NCBI GenBank assembly: GCA_032716605.1 | Contig: CM064560.1 | Span: forward strand, 19,350,762 to 19,414,761 | Length of the DNA: 64,000 nucleotides | DNA from: Paralithodes platypus | Lineage: Eukaryota; Arthropoda; Malacostraca; Decapoda; Lithodidae | Reading direction: 5' to 3' | Shown here: positions 32,985 to 44,327 of the stretch, piece by piece | How the letters are laid out: each line of letters starts with the position of its first letter | Position numbering within the stretch: position 1 is the stretch's first letter | Made by a program: the position numbers and the translations under genes | Notes under the pieces: generated by a model | Told to the model about the DNA's origin: nothing | Seen by the model: only the letters and a program-made list of their open reading frames with translations | The model's database searches: none

Positions 32985-33306
32985 GGGGAGGTTTTTAGGG
33001 AGTTCCCTAGAATTCCATTAATCTTAAAATTACACCCCCTTCAGCCCCTTTCAAGATAAATGTGTACATTTTTCGGTAGAAAAATGTCCCGGCTGAAAGC
33101 CGGTTCCTCTTAAATTACAGGCTCGCTATCGCTCGCCAGGATAAAATCGACACCTGAATTGCACGAAAGGTCTTAATATGGGGTGAAAGTTCTTAAAATC
33201 GCTAAACTAATGGGGCAAACGTTTTATAATATCAAAAGCAATGGGGCTAAACATGAGAGAGAAAGGGGTCAAGAAAAAAATCCCTCAAGTGGAGATCTCC
33301 CCTTAA
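32981..33306 (-). mobile_element. family A MITE, reverse copy (326 bp)
   Basis: TTAAGGGGAGG at the left and CTCCCCTTAA at the right. Inside are TGTGTACATTTTTCGGTAGA, CTCGCTATCGCTCGCCAGGA and AAACTAATGGGGCAAACG. The left TTAA is shared with the family B element. Confidence 0.8.
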
Positions 33307-33433
33307 TGAGACGGAGCGTTACCAACCACGGCAATATCCATCACTAACTGCATCATAATGTTTAACTTTTTGTTTCTCTAATTATACAAAAACGAAACAG
33401 TTGTAGAACCTTTGTAAATTCTAGTTTTAAATA

Positions 33434-33436
33434 TCA

Positions 33437-33500
<64 letters not shown>

Positions 33501-33502
33501 AT
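33434..33502. repeat. (TATC)n microsatellite
   Basis: About 17 TATC units. Confidence 0.95.
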
Positions 33503-33640
33503 ACTCTGGCCCAATCCTCACTTTTCCTATTTTTCTTTCTTTCAAATATCACACAATAATAAATTCGATTTAATTAGTTTATTGTCTTTTCCCAAATTGA
33601 TTACAGAGTTCTTTGTGTTTATTGCTATGTGTCTCTCTTA

Positions 33641-33851
33641 AGCCGGTATCACACGAGCGCTTTTTCACTCAACATTTTTGCTCATCAGTGGTCTGGCAGC
33701 TTATTAGGTCCGCATTTATAATATTTCTGCTACCTAAGTTAATCCCTCATCAGTCTAGTTTCCAATACCAGTGCAAAATATTGGTGTAATGTTGCCAGAA
33801 AAATGTTGACCGTCGAATGTTGACTATGAAAGCTCTCGTGTGATACCGGCC
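33641..33851. mobile_element. MITE family F, copy 1 (211 bp, 3-bp TSD)
   Basis: Terminal inverted repeats: AGCCGGTATCACACGAG at the left and CTCGTGTGATACCGGCC at the right. It is flanked by TTA on both sides (33638-33640 and 33852-33854). A 3-bp TTA duplication is typical of PIF/Harbinger-type elements; the assignment is inference. It is noncoding. Confidence 0.8.
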
Positions 33852-33881
33852 TTAGTTAGTATGGTTGTGAACAAAATAATC

Positions 33882-34350
33882 AGAACACATGAGTGAATCA
33901 GAACACATGAGTGATTCAGAACACATGAGTGATTCAGAACACATGAGTGATTCAGAACACATGAGTGAATCAGAACACATGAGTGAATCAGAACACATGA
34001 GTGATTCAGAACACATGAGTGAATCAGAACACATGAGTGAATCAGAACACATGAGTGAATCAGAACACACATGAGTGAATCAGAACACGTGAGTGAATCA
34101 GAACACATGAGTGAATCAGAACACATGAGTGAATCAGAACACGTGAGTGAATCAGAACACATGAGTGAATCAGAACACATGAGTGAATCAGAACACATGA
34201 GTGAATCAGAACACGTGAGTGAATCAGAACACGTGAGTGAATCAGAACACATGAGTGAATCAGAACACATGAGTGAATCAGAACACATGAGTGAATCAGA
34301 ACACATGAGTGAATCAGAACACATGAGTGAATCAGAACACATGAGTGAAT
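33882..34350. repeat. 18-bp tandem array, about 26 units
   Basis: The unit is GAACACATGAGTGAATCA with variants GATTCA and ACGTGAG. The 18-bp period leaves frames open on both strands, but the peptides are repetitive and unsupported. One 2-base insertion near 34065 shifts the phase. Confidence 0.97.
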
Positions 34351-34460
34351 TCAGATGAAATTAGGTGCATGTCATGTTTGTTGTGCTTACTGAAATTGTT
34401 GTTCAACCCTTTTAAGCTAAAGGGTACAAACTCGGGTTTGTATTCATTTCGGTGACCGGT

Positions 34461-34631
34461 CAACTCAACCAGTAGACCATTTCAACCAGTAGCTCTCAAC
34501 CAGTACCAAATCAATCAACACGGTTAGGTTAGGTTAGGTTAGTACTATATTTTGGCACTGGTTTGGTTAGTGTGGGTTAATTTGGAACTGGTTGAGAGCT
34601 ACTGGTTGAAATGGTCCACTGGTTGAGATGG
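34461..34631. repeat. fold-back repeat with a central TTAGG run
   Basis: About 60-base arms (34461-34521 and 34570-34631) are nearly perfect reverse complements, sharing CCATTTCAACCAGTAGCTCT. Between them lies GGTTAGGTTAGGTTAGGTTA, the arthropod telomere motif in about four units. It may be a fold-back transposon or a telomere-repair scar. Confidence 0.8.
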
Positions 34632-34684
34632 ATATTGACATTGCAGTACAAGGGGAAGTACAATTAATAACTTATATTTACTTG

Positions 34685-35014
34685 TTAAGGGGAGGCAGAC
34701 CGTTTTTCTGGACCCCCTTCTCCCTAATGTTTAGCACCTCTAGTTTTGAGATTATAAGACGTTCGGCCCATTAGTTTGGCGATTTTAACACTTTTTGCCC
34801 CATTATAATCGTCGATTTTTTCCTGGCGAGCCTGTAATTTTAAGAGAAACCGGCCTTCGGCCGGGAAATTTTTCTACCGAAAAATTTACAAATTTATCTT
34901 GAAGGGGGTTTTAGTTTTGTTTTCTTCTAAGCTTGAATTAGGTCTAGGGAGGAAACTAAAAAATATATGAATACATGAATTAATAGACCAAACGAACGGT
35001 CAGTCTCCCCTTAA
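34685..35014 (+). mobile_element. TTAA MITE, family A, reference-quality copy (330 bp)
   Basis: The left end reads TTAAGGGGAGGCAGACCGT; the right end inverted reads TTAAGGGGAGACTGACCGT, a TIR of about 19 bp with two or three mismatches. The interior has the CGGCCTTCGGCCG hairpin near 34852. TTAA stands at both ends. Confidence 0.85.
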
Positions 35015-35400
35015 CTAAATAAGTGTGAAGCAGGTCAAGTATCTCTCCTGTTGTGGCGTGACTCGGTTATAGATCACAGATAGCAATATACTGAATAAAC
35101 TATTCTGTTAGTGGTATTCCCAGTCTAGGTTACACACACATATAAATATAGTGGCAAAGGTATGAATAATGTAATTAATATAAACAAATTGAAATAAATA
35201 TTATGAAAGGTTCACCAAGATATGTGTTGGGTTCATAAAAAAGCTTCGGCTTAATGAACCCTAGTTTTTATTTATAAAGAAACAAAAAATAATAATGTTC
35301 GTCAATTAAAAAGGGTTGGACTCTACTCTCATTAGAGGATTAGTGGAATTCTCAACTGTCGGAGCACCTGGAGGGTTCTTCCCATGCACGCAGGTGAATG
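35015..35400. other. noncoding stretch, nothing recognised
   Basis: AT-rich sequence between a MITE and a 37-bp array, with no family signature. Confidence 0.55.
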
Positions 35401-35661
35401 TATGGGAACACGCTGACAAGTGTACACAAACAATATGTATGGGAACACGCTGACAAGTGTACACAAACAATATGTATGGGAACACGCAGACAAGTGTACA
35501 CAAACAATATGTATGGGAACACGCAGACAAGTGTACACAAACAATATGTATGGGACCACGCAGACAAGTGTACACAAACAATATGTATGGGAACACGCTG
35601 ACAAGTGTACACAAACAATATGTATGGGAACACGCAGACAAGTGTACACAAACAATATGTA
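35401..35661. repeat. tandem array, 7 x 37 bp
   Basis: Units begin TATGGGAACACG at 35401, 35438, 35475, 35512, 35549, 35586 and 35623, varying only at CTG/CAG and one AAC/ACC. Repetitive frames on both strands are by-products of the array. Confidence 0.96.
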
Positions 35662-35937
35662 GCGAGGCTGGCAAAGGGGTTTTAGCGGTTGACGGACTCA
35701 AATGGTTAACCTCTACTTGGCGTACATGGTGTAAACGAGCATAAGGCGATTCTCTCATTAAAAGGAAAATTGTGTGAAGACAATTAATGTACGGAACTAA
35801 CCGACTTTAAATTGTGTGAATACAATGTACGGAACTAACTGACTTTAAATTAGGCAAAGGAGAGTAGTGGGATCTCGTTAAAGTTGGTCAGTTCAATATA
35901 ATTGCATATACTTAAACCACTAGGAAACACATCAACA

Positions 35938-38656
35938 TGAAGTACAGCATAAATTCTCAACTTTATGGCTCAAACTTTCCTGTCATTCTCTTACTAAATA
36001 TTTCTGTGCTGTCTATCTTTCCCCTAACTCTACCAACTTTCCTAAATTCTTTGACTATCTAAACTCTACAGTGGAACACATTCTATCCATTTCTCCTTTC
36101 TCAGAAATCTCCATCTTAGGAGATTTCAACGTTCACCACCGCCAATGGCTCTCCTCTCACACTACTGATCCACCTGGTGAACAAGCCTACGTCTTTTCTA
36201 TCCTAAATGACCTAGAGCAGTTAGTTCAGCAACCCACCCGTATCCCGGATCGCATCGGAGATCGGCCCAACATTCTTGACCTGTTTCTAACTTCTAACCC
36301 TTCTTCTTATACTGTCGATCTTTTCTCTCCTTTGGGCTCCTCCGACCATAAACTTATCTCTGTCACCTGTCCTATCTCTCCAGTACAGCCACCCGATCCT
36401 CCTAGCCGGCGGCGCTTGTGGCACTTTGGCGCTGCCGACTGGGAGGCTCTTCGGCAGTACTTCTTTGATTTCCCATGGAATGATTTCTGCTTCCATGGCC
36501 GAGGACCCTCGGAGAGTGCTGAACGCATTACCGAGGTAATCCTATCGGGCATGGAAGCATACATTCCATTCTCTTTCTCTCAGACTAATGCTAAAAAATC
36601 TTGGTTTACTCACGCCTGTTCTACTGCTGTCCGCAATAAGGAGGAAGCATTCAAACGGTACCGACGCCTTAAAACTCAAGACTCTCATTCTTCATATGTT
36701 TCTGCCCGGAATCAAGCCAAATCTGTTCTTCGACTTGCCAAACACTCTTTCATCAATAATAAATGCACTGAACTATCCAACTCTAGCTCTTCCCAAGCTT
36801 TCTGGCATCTAGCCAAAAACCTCTCCAACAATTTCTCTTCCTCGTCTTTCCCTCCCTTTTCCCACTCTGATGGCACAACCATCACTTCTTCCTCTGACAA
36901 AGCTAAACTCTTCGCTCAAACTTTTGCTAGAAACTCCACCTTGGATGATTCCGGTGCTATTCCTCCCTCTCCACCCTCCTCTCTCTTACTTATGCCTAAT
37001 ATCCTAATCTCTTCTAAAGATGTACTTTCTACCCTCTCTGGGCTTAACACTAATAAGGCGTACGGTCCGGACGGTGTTCCTCCTGTTGTTCTCAAAAACT
37101 GTGCTTCCGTGCTGACTCCCTGCCTAGGCAAACTCTTTCGTCTCTGTCTATCCTCTAACATCTTCCCTTCATGCTGGAAGTTTGCTCACATTCAACCTGT
37201 CCCAAAGAAGGGTGACCGCTCTCAACCCTCCAACTATCGTCCAATTGCTCTTATCTCTTGTCTTTCTAAAGTTTTTGAAACTATTCTTGTTTCCAAATTT
37301 CTTAAGCATTTCTCTTCTCATAATCTGCTCTCAGATCGCCAGTATGGCTTCCTTAAGGGTCGCTCTACTGGTGATCTTCTTTCATATCTTACTAACTCTT
37401 GGTCATCCTCCTTTCGGGACTTCGGTGAGACTTTTTCTATTGCACTAGACATATCGAAAGCCTTCGATAGAGTCTGGCATAAATCTTTAATTTCTAAACT
37501 ACCCTCCTTCGGTTTCTCTCCCTCCATCTGTGCCTTTGTCTCTAATTTCCTTTCCGGCCGTTCCATAGCTGCGGTTTTGGACGGCCATTGTTCACTTCCT
37601 CACCCTATAAACTCCGGTGTTCCTCAGGGCTCTGTCCTATCTCCTATTCTCTTTCTAATTTTTATAAATGATCTCCTTAACTGTACCTTAATTCCCATCC
37701 ATTCATACGCAGACGACTCAACCTTACACTACTCCATTAGTTTTTCAGAACGCCCCAGCCAGCAGTCCCTCAACGACAAACGTAATGAAGCCATAGAACT
37801 CTTAAATTCTGATCTAAATACTATTTCCAATTGGGGCAGAGAAAACCTTGTTAACTTTAATGCTTCCAAAACCCAATTTCTCCATCTATCTACCCGTCAG
37901 GATCTCCCAGCGGACTATCCCTTATTCTTCAACAATACAAAAATCAACCCTTCATCTTCTCTCAATATTCTTGGTGTCTCTTTTTCTTCTGCTCTCATTT
38001 GGAAGGACCATATTACCAGTCTTGCTAAGGCAGCCTCCCAGAAGCTGGGTGTGCTCAACCGCCTTAGGGGGTTCTTTTCCCCTGCACAGCTTCTTGCTCT
38101 GTACAGGGGCATAGTGCGCCCTTGTATTGAGTATTGTTCACATGTGTGGGGAGGTTCCTCTCACACCGCTCTCCTAGACAAAGTTGAAAGGAAGGCCTTT
38201 CGTATCATTAACTCCCGTCCACTCACCAACTCTCTGCAATCTCTCTCTCTCCGCCGCAATGTTGCATCTCTCTCGCTATTCTATCGCTACTATAATAATC
38301 AGTGTTCCTCAGAGCTATCCCAGTGCATACCACCTCCTTTACGTAGGGCACGTGGTACCCGTCTTGCAACTCAATCCCACCCCTACTCTGTGCAACTCTC
38401 CAACCCAAGAGTGAAACGTTACTCTCAAACTTTCTTCTACTCAACATCTGAGCTCTGGAACTCTCTCCCAGAATCAGTCTTTCCCTCTTCCTATGACTTA
38501 AATTGCTTCAAGCTCCGTGTGTCCAGGCATTTTGGCTCGAACGTCCCTTAATTTTGGCCCTGTCACTCTTTCAACTATGGGGGAGGCACTCGCTATAGGC
38601 AGTTATGCATTTTGCCTCCCTCAATCACATAGAAAAAAAAAAAAAAAAAAAAAAAT
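35938..38656 (+). mobile_element. non-LTR retrotransposon, 5'-truncated (copy 2)
   Basis: Its coding frame is open from about 35950, inside the endonuclease domain. The 3' end is CCCTCAATCACATAGA followed by about 24 A's. Sister copy: 18243-20718. Confidence 0.9.
36071..38551 (+). CDS. LINE ORF2: partial APE endonuclease plus reverse transcriptase
   Basis: The frame encodes 826 residues from the first ATG, but translation upstream to about 35950 in the same frame still reads endonuclease (CAVYLSPNS), so the true protein began further 5'. Visible endonuclease motifs are ILGDFNVHH (near residue 17) and GSSDHKL (near residue 93). RT landmarks: [72 protein letters not shown] and the YADDS box with D548/D549. 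The thumb is followed by [20 protein letters not shown] and a conserved C-terminus ending FGSNVP. The frame is intact to the stop and all RT catalytic residues are present; only the 5' end is lost. It is APE-type; its exact clade was not determined. Confidence 0.9.
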   Translation: MEHILSISPFSEISILGDFNVHHRQWLSSHTTDPPGEQAYVFSILNDLEQLVQQPTRIPDRIGDRPNILDLFLTSNPSSYTVDLFSPLGSSDHKLISVTCPISPVQPPDPPSRRRLWHFGAADWEALRQYFFDFPWNDFCFHGRGPSESAERITEVILSGMEAYIPFSFSQTNAKKSWFTHACSTAVRNKEEAFKRYRRLKTQDSHSSYVSARNQAKSVLRLAKHSFINNKCTELSNSSSSQAFWHLAKNLSNNFSSSSFPPFSHSDGTTITSSSDKAKLFAQTFARNSTLDDSGAIPPSPPSSLLLMPNILISSKDVLSTLSGLNTNKAYGPDGVPPVVLKNCASVLTPCLGKLFRLCLSSNIFPSCWKFAHIQPVPKKGDRSQPSNYRPIALISCLSKVFETILVSKFLKHFSSHNLLSDRQYGFLKGRSTGDLLSYLTNSWSSSFRDFGETFSIALDISKAFDRVWHKSLISKLPSFGFSPSICAFVSNFLSGRSIAAVLDGHCSLPHPINSGVPQGSVLSPILFLIFINDLLNCTLIPIHSYADDSTLHYSISFSERPSQQSLNDKRNEAIELLNSDLNTISNWGRENLVNFNASKTQFLHLSTRQDLPADYPLFFNNTKINPSSSLNILGVSFSSALIWKDHITSLAKAASQKLGVLNRLRGFFSPAQLLALYRGIVRPCIEYCSHVWGGSSHTALLDKVERKAFRIINSRPLTNSLQSLSLRRNVASLSLFYRYYNNQCSSELSQCIPPPLRRARGTRLATQSHPYSVQLSNPRVKRYSQTFFYSTSELWNSLPESVFPSSYDLNCFKLRVSRHFGSNVP

Positions 38657-38870
38657 ATACACACTCGTCAAAGCACATGGAAATACATATATAACTCTAT
38701 ACATATGTGTATATAAATTATAAACACAGTACCAATATACCTTATCAATAACATTACCCAATGGAATACCTTGTGGCGGTATTTACCACGGGTTTCCGGC
38801 CTTTTTGTTCTGGTTTGTTTTGTTTTACCCTAGGTGGGTCGAAGGAGGGGGGAGGATACAGGTGGAACAA

Positions 38871-39109
38871 TTAAACCTTTCACGCATTTATGACGCAGAG
38901 GTTGCCAGATTAGCTAGCAATAAGAAATAGAATTATCTCACTCTTATAATTACCTCTCCAAAATTAGTTTGCTGCCCACAGCTAACTCAACGACAACTGC
39001 AGAGGTTGAAGTAACTAAACTAAAGGTTTCTAAATACCCCTGATGGTAACAAAGGCTTTAAAGTATCCCTAATAGGCTCAAAATTGCGTCATAAGCGTGA
39101 AAGGGTTAA
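38871..39109. mobile_element. TTAA MITE, family G (239 bp)
   Basis: The left end is TTAAACCTTTCACGCATTTA and the inverted right end TTAACCCTTTCACGCTTATG; both continue into GACGCA. The TIR is about 25 bp with TTAA at both ends. It is noncoding and single-copy in the window. Confidence 0.82.
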
Positions 39110-39244
39110 GGGGAAGTATAAGAGTGAAAGTTGGCTGGCAGACCACCTAGCTATGTTGTTATTGTGGTGGGTATTTTATGTTGTGTGCAAGTGGTGTATA
39201 CGTCTGTGTTGTGTGTTTGTTTTGTAGCTAGCTAAGATCAAATA

Positions 39245-39482
39245 CTGGCCTTACCTGGATATATAACCACCTGAAATACTGGCCTTACCTGGATATATAA
39301 CCACCTGAAATACTGGCCTTACCTGGATATATAACCACCTGAAATACTGGCCTTACCTGGATATATAACCACCTGAAATACTGGCCTTACCTGGATATAT
39401 AACCACCTGAAATACTGGCCTTACCTGGATGTATAACCACCTGAAATACTGGCCTTACCTGGATATATAACCACCTGAAATC
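39245..39482. repeat. tandem array, 7 x 34 bp
   Basis: Seven 34-bp units start CTGGCCTTACCTGGATATAT; one has GATGTAT. Confidence 0.96.
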
Positions 39483-39504
39483 ACGAGGGCCTCAGGATCA
39501 CGGC

Positions 39505-39718
39505 TTAACACATTGTACCGGTGACGTCCTTTTCATTATAATCTGGCAACTATTAAAAGATTTCAGTCAGCTTAGGAAGGACATCTAGCCATTAAAAGTC
39601 TACAGATCATCTCAATGAATCCTTTTAGTTAACATATATCATTCCTAAGCTTCATAAAATCGTCTAAATGTAGCGGAAATCAAATCAAAACAGACGTCGC
39701 CGGTCCAGTAGGGGTTAA
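39505..39718. mobile_element. TTAA MITE, family C (214 bp)
   Basis: The left end is TTAACACATTGTACCGGTGA and the right end ACGTCGCCGGTCCAGTAGGG followed by TTAA. The interior has CAGCTTAGGAAGGACATC. Its length equals the copies at 30449 and 40767. Confidence 0.85.
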
Positions 39719-39843
39719 GTGACGCGGACACTCGGGTGGCGGCCACACAGCTCCACGTAGGCTGGTAATCGTTAAGGGGGCACTACTCGCTTTTTCAGGA
39801 CACTGGGCACATGAAACACCAAGGGAGAATGTTAGATTACTGA

Positions 39844-40055
39844 AGCCGGTATCACACGAGAGCTTTTATAGACAACATTCAGTGATCAACATTTTTCTGG
39901 CAACATTTCTGGAATATTTTGCCCTGGTATCGGAAACTAGACTGGTGATAGATGAAGTCAGGTCACTCAAATGTTTTATATGTTGACCTCATAAGCTGCC
40001 AGACCAGTGTTGAGGATAAATGTTAGTGACAAAGCGCTCGTGTGACATACCAGCT
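39844..40055. mobile_element. MITE family F, copy 2 (212 bp, 3-bp TSD)
   Basis: TIR AGCCGGTATCACACGAG at the left and CTCGTGTGACATACCAGCT at the right, flanked by TGA on both sides (39841-39843, 40056-40058). The interior matches 33641-33851 in inverted orientation. Confidence 0.8.
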
Positions 40056-40185
40056 TGACTCGGTAGCTTTCTTCTGGGATGTAGCGAGGGAATATATTAT
40101 CCGCTGAGTGCATTTAGGAAGAGTCGATTTAGGGAGGTCACCGTGTTTTTATTATTTGTATCTCCTTTTCTCTCTTTCCCTGGTT

Positions 40186-40455
40186 TGTATCCATTCAGCC
40201 CCATTCAGCCTACTGTTTTAAGACGTTTATCTCCATCCAGGTGTCGATTTTTTCCTGGCGAGCGATAGCGAAGCCAGCATTGTATGGACAAAACCGGCTT
40301 CGCCGGAGTCATTTTTCTATCAAAAAATTTACAAATTTAGCTTGCTGTCAAAGCAAAAATATATATATGCTGGGTCGCTAACGCTCGCCAGGATAATATT
40401 GACACCTGGATGCGGGTAAACGTCTTAAAACAGTAGGTTGAATAGGGCCGAATGG
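40186..40455. mobile_element. fold-back element related to family A
   Basis: The arm at 40186-40280 contains CTACTGTTTTAAGACGTTTA and TCCTGGCGAGCGATAGCGA. It recurs inverted at 40370-40455 with a few changes. These strings belong to the left half of family A, so this looks like a head-to-head duplicate of a family A half. Confidence 0.7.
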
Positions 40456-40766
40456 ATACCAGCCAAAGAGAGAGGGAGAGAAAGAGAACACAAAGCGAGG
40501 TGGGCTCCCTTCAAAAGGGAAAGGGAAGTTCAATAATTATGGATGTCAAGGGGAGGGGATATAATCTGCAATCCATGCTTATATCACAGTATCTATACTC
40601 AATCCATGCTTATAATTATCACAGTATCTATACTCAATCCATGCTTATATCACAGTATCTATAATCATTGTCAAGGGGAGGGGATATAATCTGCAATCGA
40701 TGCTTATAATTATCACAGTATCTATATATACTCATTGCATGGGGTGGTATACGGGGTTTTCTCGAG

Positions 40767-40980
40767 TTAACCCCTTCTGTACCGGGGAAGTCTTTTAAAC
40801 TTAATTCTGGCTATTATTAAACCATTGTATTCAGTTTAAAATGGGCTTCCAGCAATTAACTGGTTTTGAAATATCTCACTTCACCCTTTTTACTACCACA
40901 GGTCTTTCTAAAATTTCATAAAATCGTCTAAATATAGCTACACTATTAACAAAAAGACGTCGCCGGTACAGAAGGGGTAA
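40767..40980. mobile_element. TTAA MITE, family C (214 bp), clearest TIR
   Basis: The left end reads TTAACCCCTTCTGTACCGGG and the inverted right end TTACCCCTTCTGTACCGGCG, a TIR of about 25 bp; one T is lost from the right TTAA. Interior motifs are shared with the other family C copies. Confidence 0.88.
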
Positions 40981-41639
40981 ATGGTCGCAAGGGCAGAGCT
41001 TTGTGAATAATAGTACACGCAAAGGGCAGGGGGAATTCAAAGTCAAAGTCAAAGTATTTATTGAGCCTTAAGGAATCCAATGTAATAATGTTACAATAAG
41101 ACATGCTTGGCTGGCCGAGCTCATTAAATGAAACATTTGTACATTCCTGAATAAATCATGCTTCGGAATTTAACAGGAGTCGGAAGCATGACAGCCTGTG
41201 CTACCAATATTATATATTACTATTACTACCTTATTCCAATGCTTTGATAACTTAAATCATACATATTGTGTATGTCTACACACATACAATAATAAACATA
41301 ACACACACAAATCATACATATTGTGTATGTCTACACACATACAATAATAAACATAACACACACAAATAGGTTGAACATAACAACAAACGTGCCCAAGACC
41401 CTTCAATCAGTGCTTACAAAAATATATCTATGATGAACATCAATAATAAATAAAATAACTCATTATTCTTAAAGTAATACGCATATAACCAGGAAATGAT
41501 CATACATAGTCAGTGAGTAGGCTACACTTGATATATTCACATACATATAAAAACAAAATCCTCAGATATATACAATAATGGTACATAGCAGCACACATGA
41601 AGAATAATTTTTGTTTTTTCTTCTATATTAATTTCATCT

Positions 41640-41745
41640 ACTCCCTTTTCGGGCATAGGCTGAGAACCAGTACAGTACATTCAACCGTTATTGAACTGTG
41701 AAACCCGTGAGGTCTCGTTCCAGTCTAGGGAGTGAGACATGTGAA
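41640..41745 (-). repeat. dispersed repeat K, copy 1
   Basis: Inverted match to 48580-48700: TTCGGGCATAGGCTGAGA, CGTGAGGTCTCGTTCCAGTC and TAGGGAGTGAGACATG here correspond to CATGTCTCACTCCCTA and the following bases there. Confidence 0.7.
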
Positions 41746-41975
41746 GCACAACAAAACAACCAAACATACAGTCGTGGTCAGGAATAGTTGGACAATATAA
41801 GGTCCAACAATTATGGTAGACCTACGGAGTAGTCCATGTTTTAATTAAGTTAAATTATAGGTTAATGAGTTTCGCTAGTCACCGCTCACTGCATGCCTCG
41901 TTCATATCACAGCCTACATAATATATACAAATATAAACATATATGGAGAATATGTTCAGGCACATAATGATTCCA

Positions 41976-42296
41976 TTATACAGTGTTTAGGTATGTGTTC
42001 ACGTTAATCTTAAAAGTGGTAGGGTCAGATAATGATTTAATATTATTGGGTAAATTGTTCAATAATATGCAACCTGAATAAGAGATAAATAGTTTGCTTA
42101 GTTCAGTTCTAGGTTTTGGTGGTCTGTTGTCCCTAGTATCTATATCGTGAACATCGGAACAATACTTAAAAGTCATAAACAGATTATTAGCCATTTGAAT
42201 ATGTACAGTACATATTTGAGTGTTTCGAGTTTGTGAATGTTTGTCAGTCTCATAACCGAAGTTTCTTTGAATAATCCTAATCGCTCGTTTTTGCAC
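41976..42296 (-). pseudogene. LINE ORF2 C-terminal region
   Basis: The 106-residue minus-strand frame begins MQKRAIRIIQ and continues through FMTFKYCSDVHDI and CILLNNLPNNIKS. This is the usual C-terminal region that follows the RT thumb in L2-group LINEs. It is cut off from RT by stops. Confidence 0.7.
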
Positions 42297-42689
42297 AAGT
42301 TCAAGTTAATTTAGATTGTTATTGTAGCTGATCCCCATGCCACATTACAATATATAAGTCGATAATGCAATGTTATTTACGCTTTTGAATTTAGATTACA
42401 TTTAACCCTATAGATAACCCCACAGTTATAGATTCTTACCTATATTTATATTGCATGTGCACCTTCTAGTTGAGATTACAATTTAAACGAATACCCAAAG
42501 ATTGTGTAGACTGGTGCCTCTCGAGTGAAACGCCACATAATATACCCTGTTTCATCAGATATATTTTGTCCGCCAGTAAAAATAAGATAATGAGTTTTAG
42601 ATATATTAAGGGATACCTTATTTGATGTTAATCATGCAGACACCAATTCGAGTTCTACATTAACAGACTCTATTAGATTTGCTAAATTG

Positions 42690-42830
42690 GGTTCTGAGTG
42701 AAAAAATCTAGTATCATCAGCAAATAAGATGAAATGTAGTACTGATGTAGAATACACCAAGTAGTTTATGTAGATCAATTATATAAGTGAACCAAGTGTT
42801 GATCCCTGAGGTACACAATGAGAAATAGTT
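42690..42830 (-). pseudogene. LINE RT catalytic region, broken frames
   Basis: On the minus strand the region encodes VPQGSTLGSLI around 42810-42780 and LILFADDTRFF around 42730-42700. FADD is the RT catalytic box. The frames between are interrupted. Confidence 0.75.
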
Positions 42831-43240
42831 TGATAAGTTGATTCACAGCCGTTTAGCTGTGTAAATTGTTGTCTGTTTTCAAGACAGCTTGTTAACCAAG
42901 CCATGTGCTTTATTTCTAATACCATACAAATTAAGTTGTGTAAGCAATATAGCATGATCTATGGTGTCAAAGCCTTTTGTTTTCAGATCAAGGAATATTC
43001 CACTATATAATTCATATTACCAATAGACTGAGTAATATTATTCCACTATATAATTCATATTACCAATAGACTGAGTAATATTATTTAGCATGGTTAATAT
43101 AGCAGATTGTGAGAAATTATTTTTTACGAAACTGTTGCTTGGAAATAATATATGGTTATTGTCTATGTGAGCCAATAAGCGATCGTGCATGACACGTTTA
43201 ATGATTTTAGCTTCTGCTGGGAGATAGACATTGGCTGCTA

Positions 43241-43450
43241 TAGTCTATTCGTTGTAAGTAGGCGAAAAATCATGACCTCTATCCTCTGTAACTCAAAAAG
43301 GGGCTAGAGCAAATGGGCTGTAAATCTCCACATCCATTCCTTGACTGACTCTTCCCAAATGGTAGAAATACTAGCTCGATTACTCTAGTCGTTATTGAGT
43401 TACTGAGGTTAGAGGTCATGATTTCTCGCCTACTTACAGCGAATAGACTG
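43241..43450. mobile_element. MITE J inside the LINE (210 bp, about 55-bp TIR)
   Basis: The left arm starts TAGTCTATTCGTTGTAAGTA; the inverted right arm reads CAGTCTATTCGCTGTAAGTA. They continue through GGCGA and ATCATGACCTCTA to GTAACTCA. The target duplication is unclear. Confidence 0.78.
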
Positions 43451-43560
43451 TTGGTAACGAGTTGGGATTCCCCTCCCTTTAAGTTTATCTGGAAAATTGC
43501 CATTTTGAAACTAAAAATATATGAACCTAACTAAAATTGTACATATTACAAGAGAAGCTA

Positions 43561-43986
43561 AATTAATAACAGTATTGTGAATATTGTCATAACCAGGCCC
43601 AGACACTTTACTTTCCTTTATAACTTGCAACAATTAATAACAGTAATGTGAATATTGTCATAACCAGGCCCAGACACTTTACTTTCCTTTATAACTTGCA
43701 ACAATTAATAACAGTAATGTGAATATTGTCATAACCAGGCCCAGACACTTTACTTTCCTTTATAACTTGCAACAATTAATAACAGTAATGTGAATATTGT
43801 CATAACCAGGCCCAGACACTTTACTTTCCTTTATAACTTGCAACAATTAATAACAGTAATGTGAATATTGTCATAACCAGGCCCAGACACTTTACTTTCC
43901 TTTATAACTTGCAACAATTAATAACAGTAATGTGAATATTGTCATAACCAGGCCCAGACACTTTACTTTCCTTTATAACTTGCAAC
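43561..43986. repeat. tandem array, 6 x 71 bp, inside LINE
   Basis: Units start AATTAATAACAGTAATGTGA at 43561 (one variant base), 43632, 43703, 43774, 43845 and 43916. On the minus strand this is the end of the pre-RT domain near VTVEELLQVIKESKVSGPGYD. 71 is not a multiple of three, so the duplications break the frame. Confidence 0.95.
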
Positions 43987-44327
43987 AATTCCTCTACAGT
44001 GACAGGATATAGTTCCGTGTAATCATAGTAAGGACCTCGTAGGTACTGTAAGGGACACCTTCCGCCGCCTGGAATACTGTCGGCCAACGTCTTACCCACA
44101 GATGAAAAATACCTATTCACAGTGTTACATAATATGTCCTGAGGATCATAAATAAGGCCAATGGTATTATCAACAACAATGGAGTCCATAAATATTTGAG
44201 TTTGCCTTTTACGATACATATTACCATTCACTATTTTCCAAGTGTTTTTACTGTTTCCTGCTGCTTTATTAAGTGTTGATGCATAATACTCTTTCCTAGC
44301 CGTTGCAGGCATTAAGTGTTGATGCAT
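43902..44327 (-). pseudogene. LINE pre-RT domain fragment
   Basis: The 141-residue minus-strand frame contains YYASTLNKAAGNSKNTWKIV, VNRYFSSVGKTLADSIPGG and VSGPGYDNI. This linker between endonuclease and RT is typical of L2-group LINE proteins. Its C-terminal end runs into the 71-bp array. Confidence 0.78.

Noticed and set aside
33824..34358. Repetitive frames on both strands (SEHMSE and MCSDSL types)
   Set aside because: They follow from an 18-bp tandem array whose period is a multiple of three; nothing else supports coding.
35306..35758. Reading frames with a Cys-rich repeated peptide
   Set aside because: They come from a 37-bp array read in three successive frames; not a gene.
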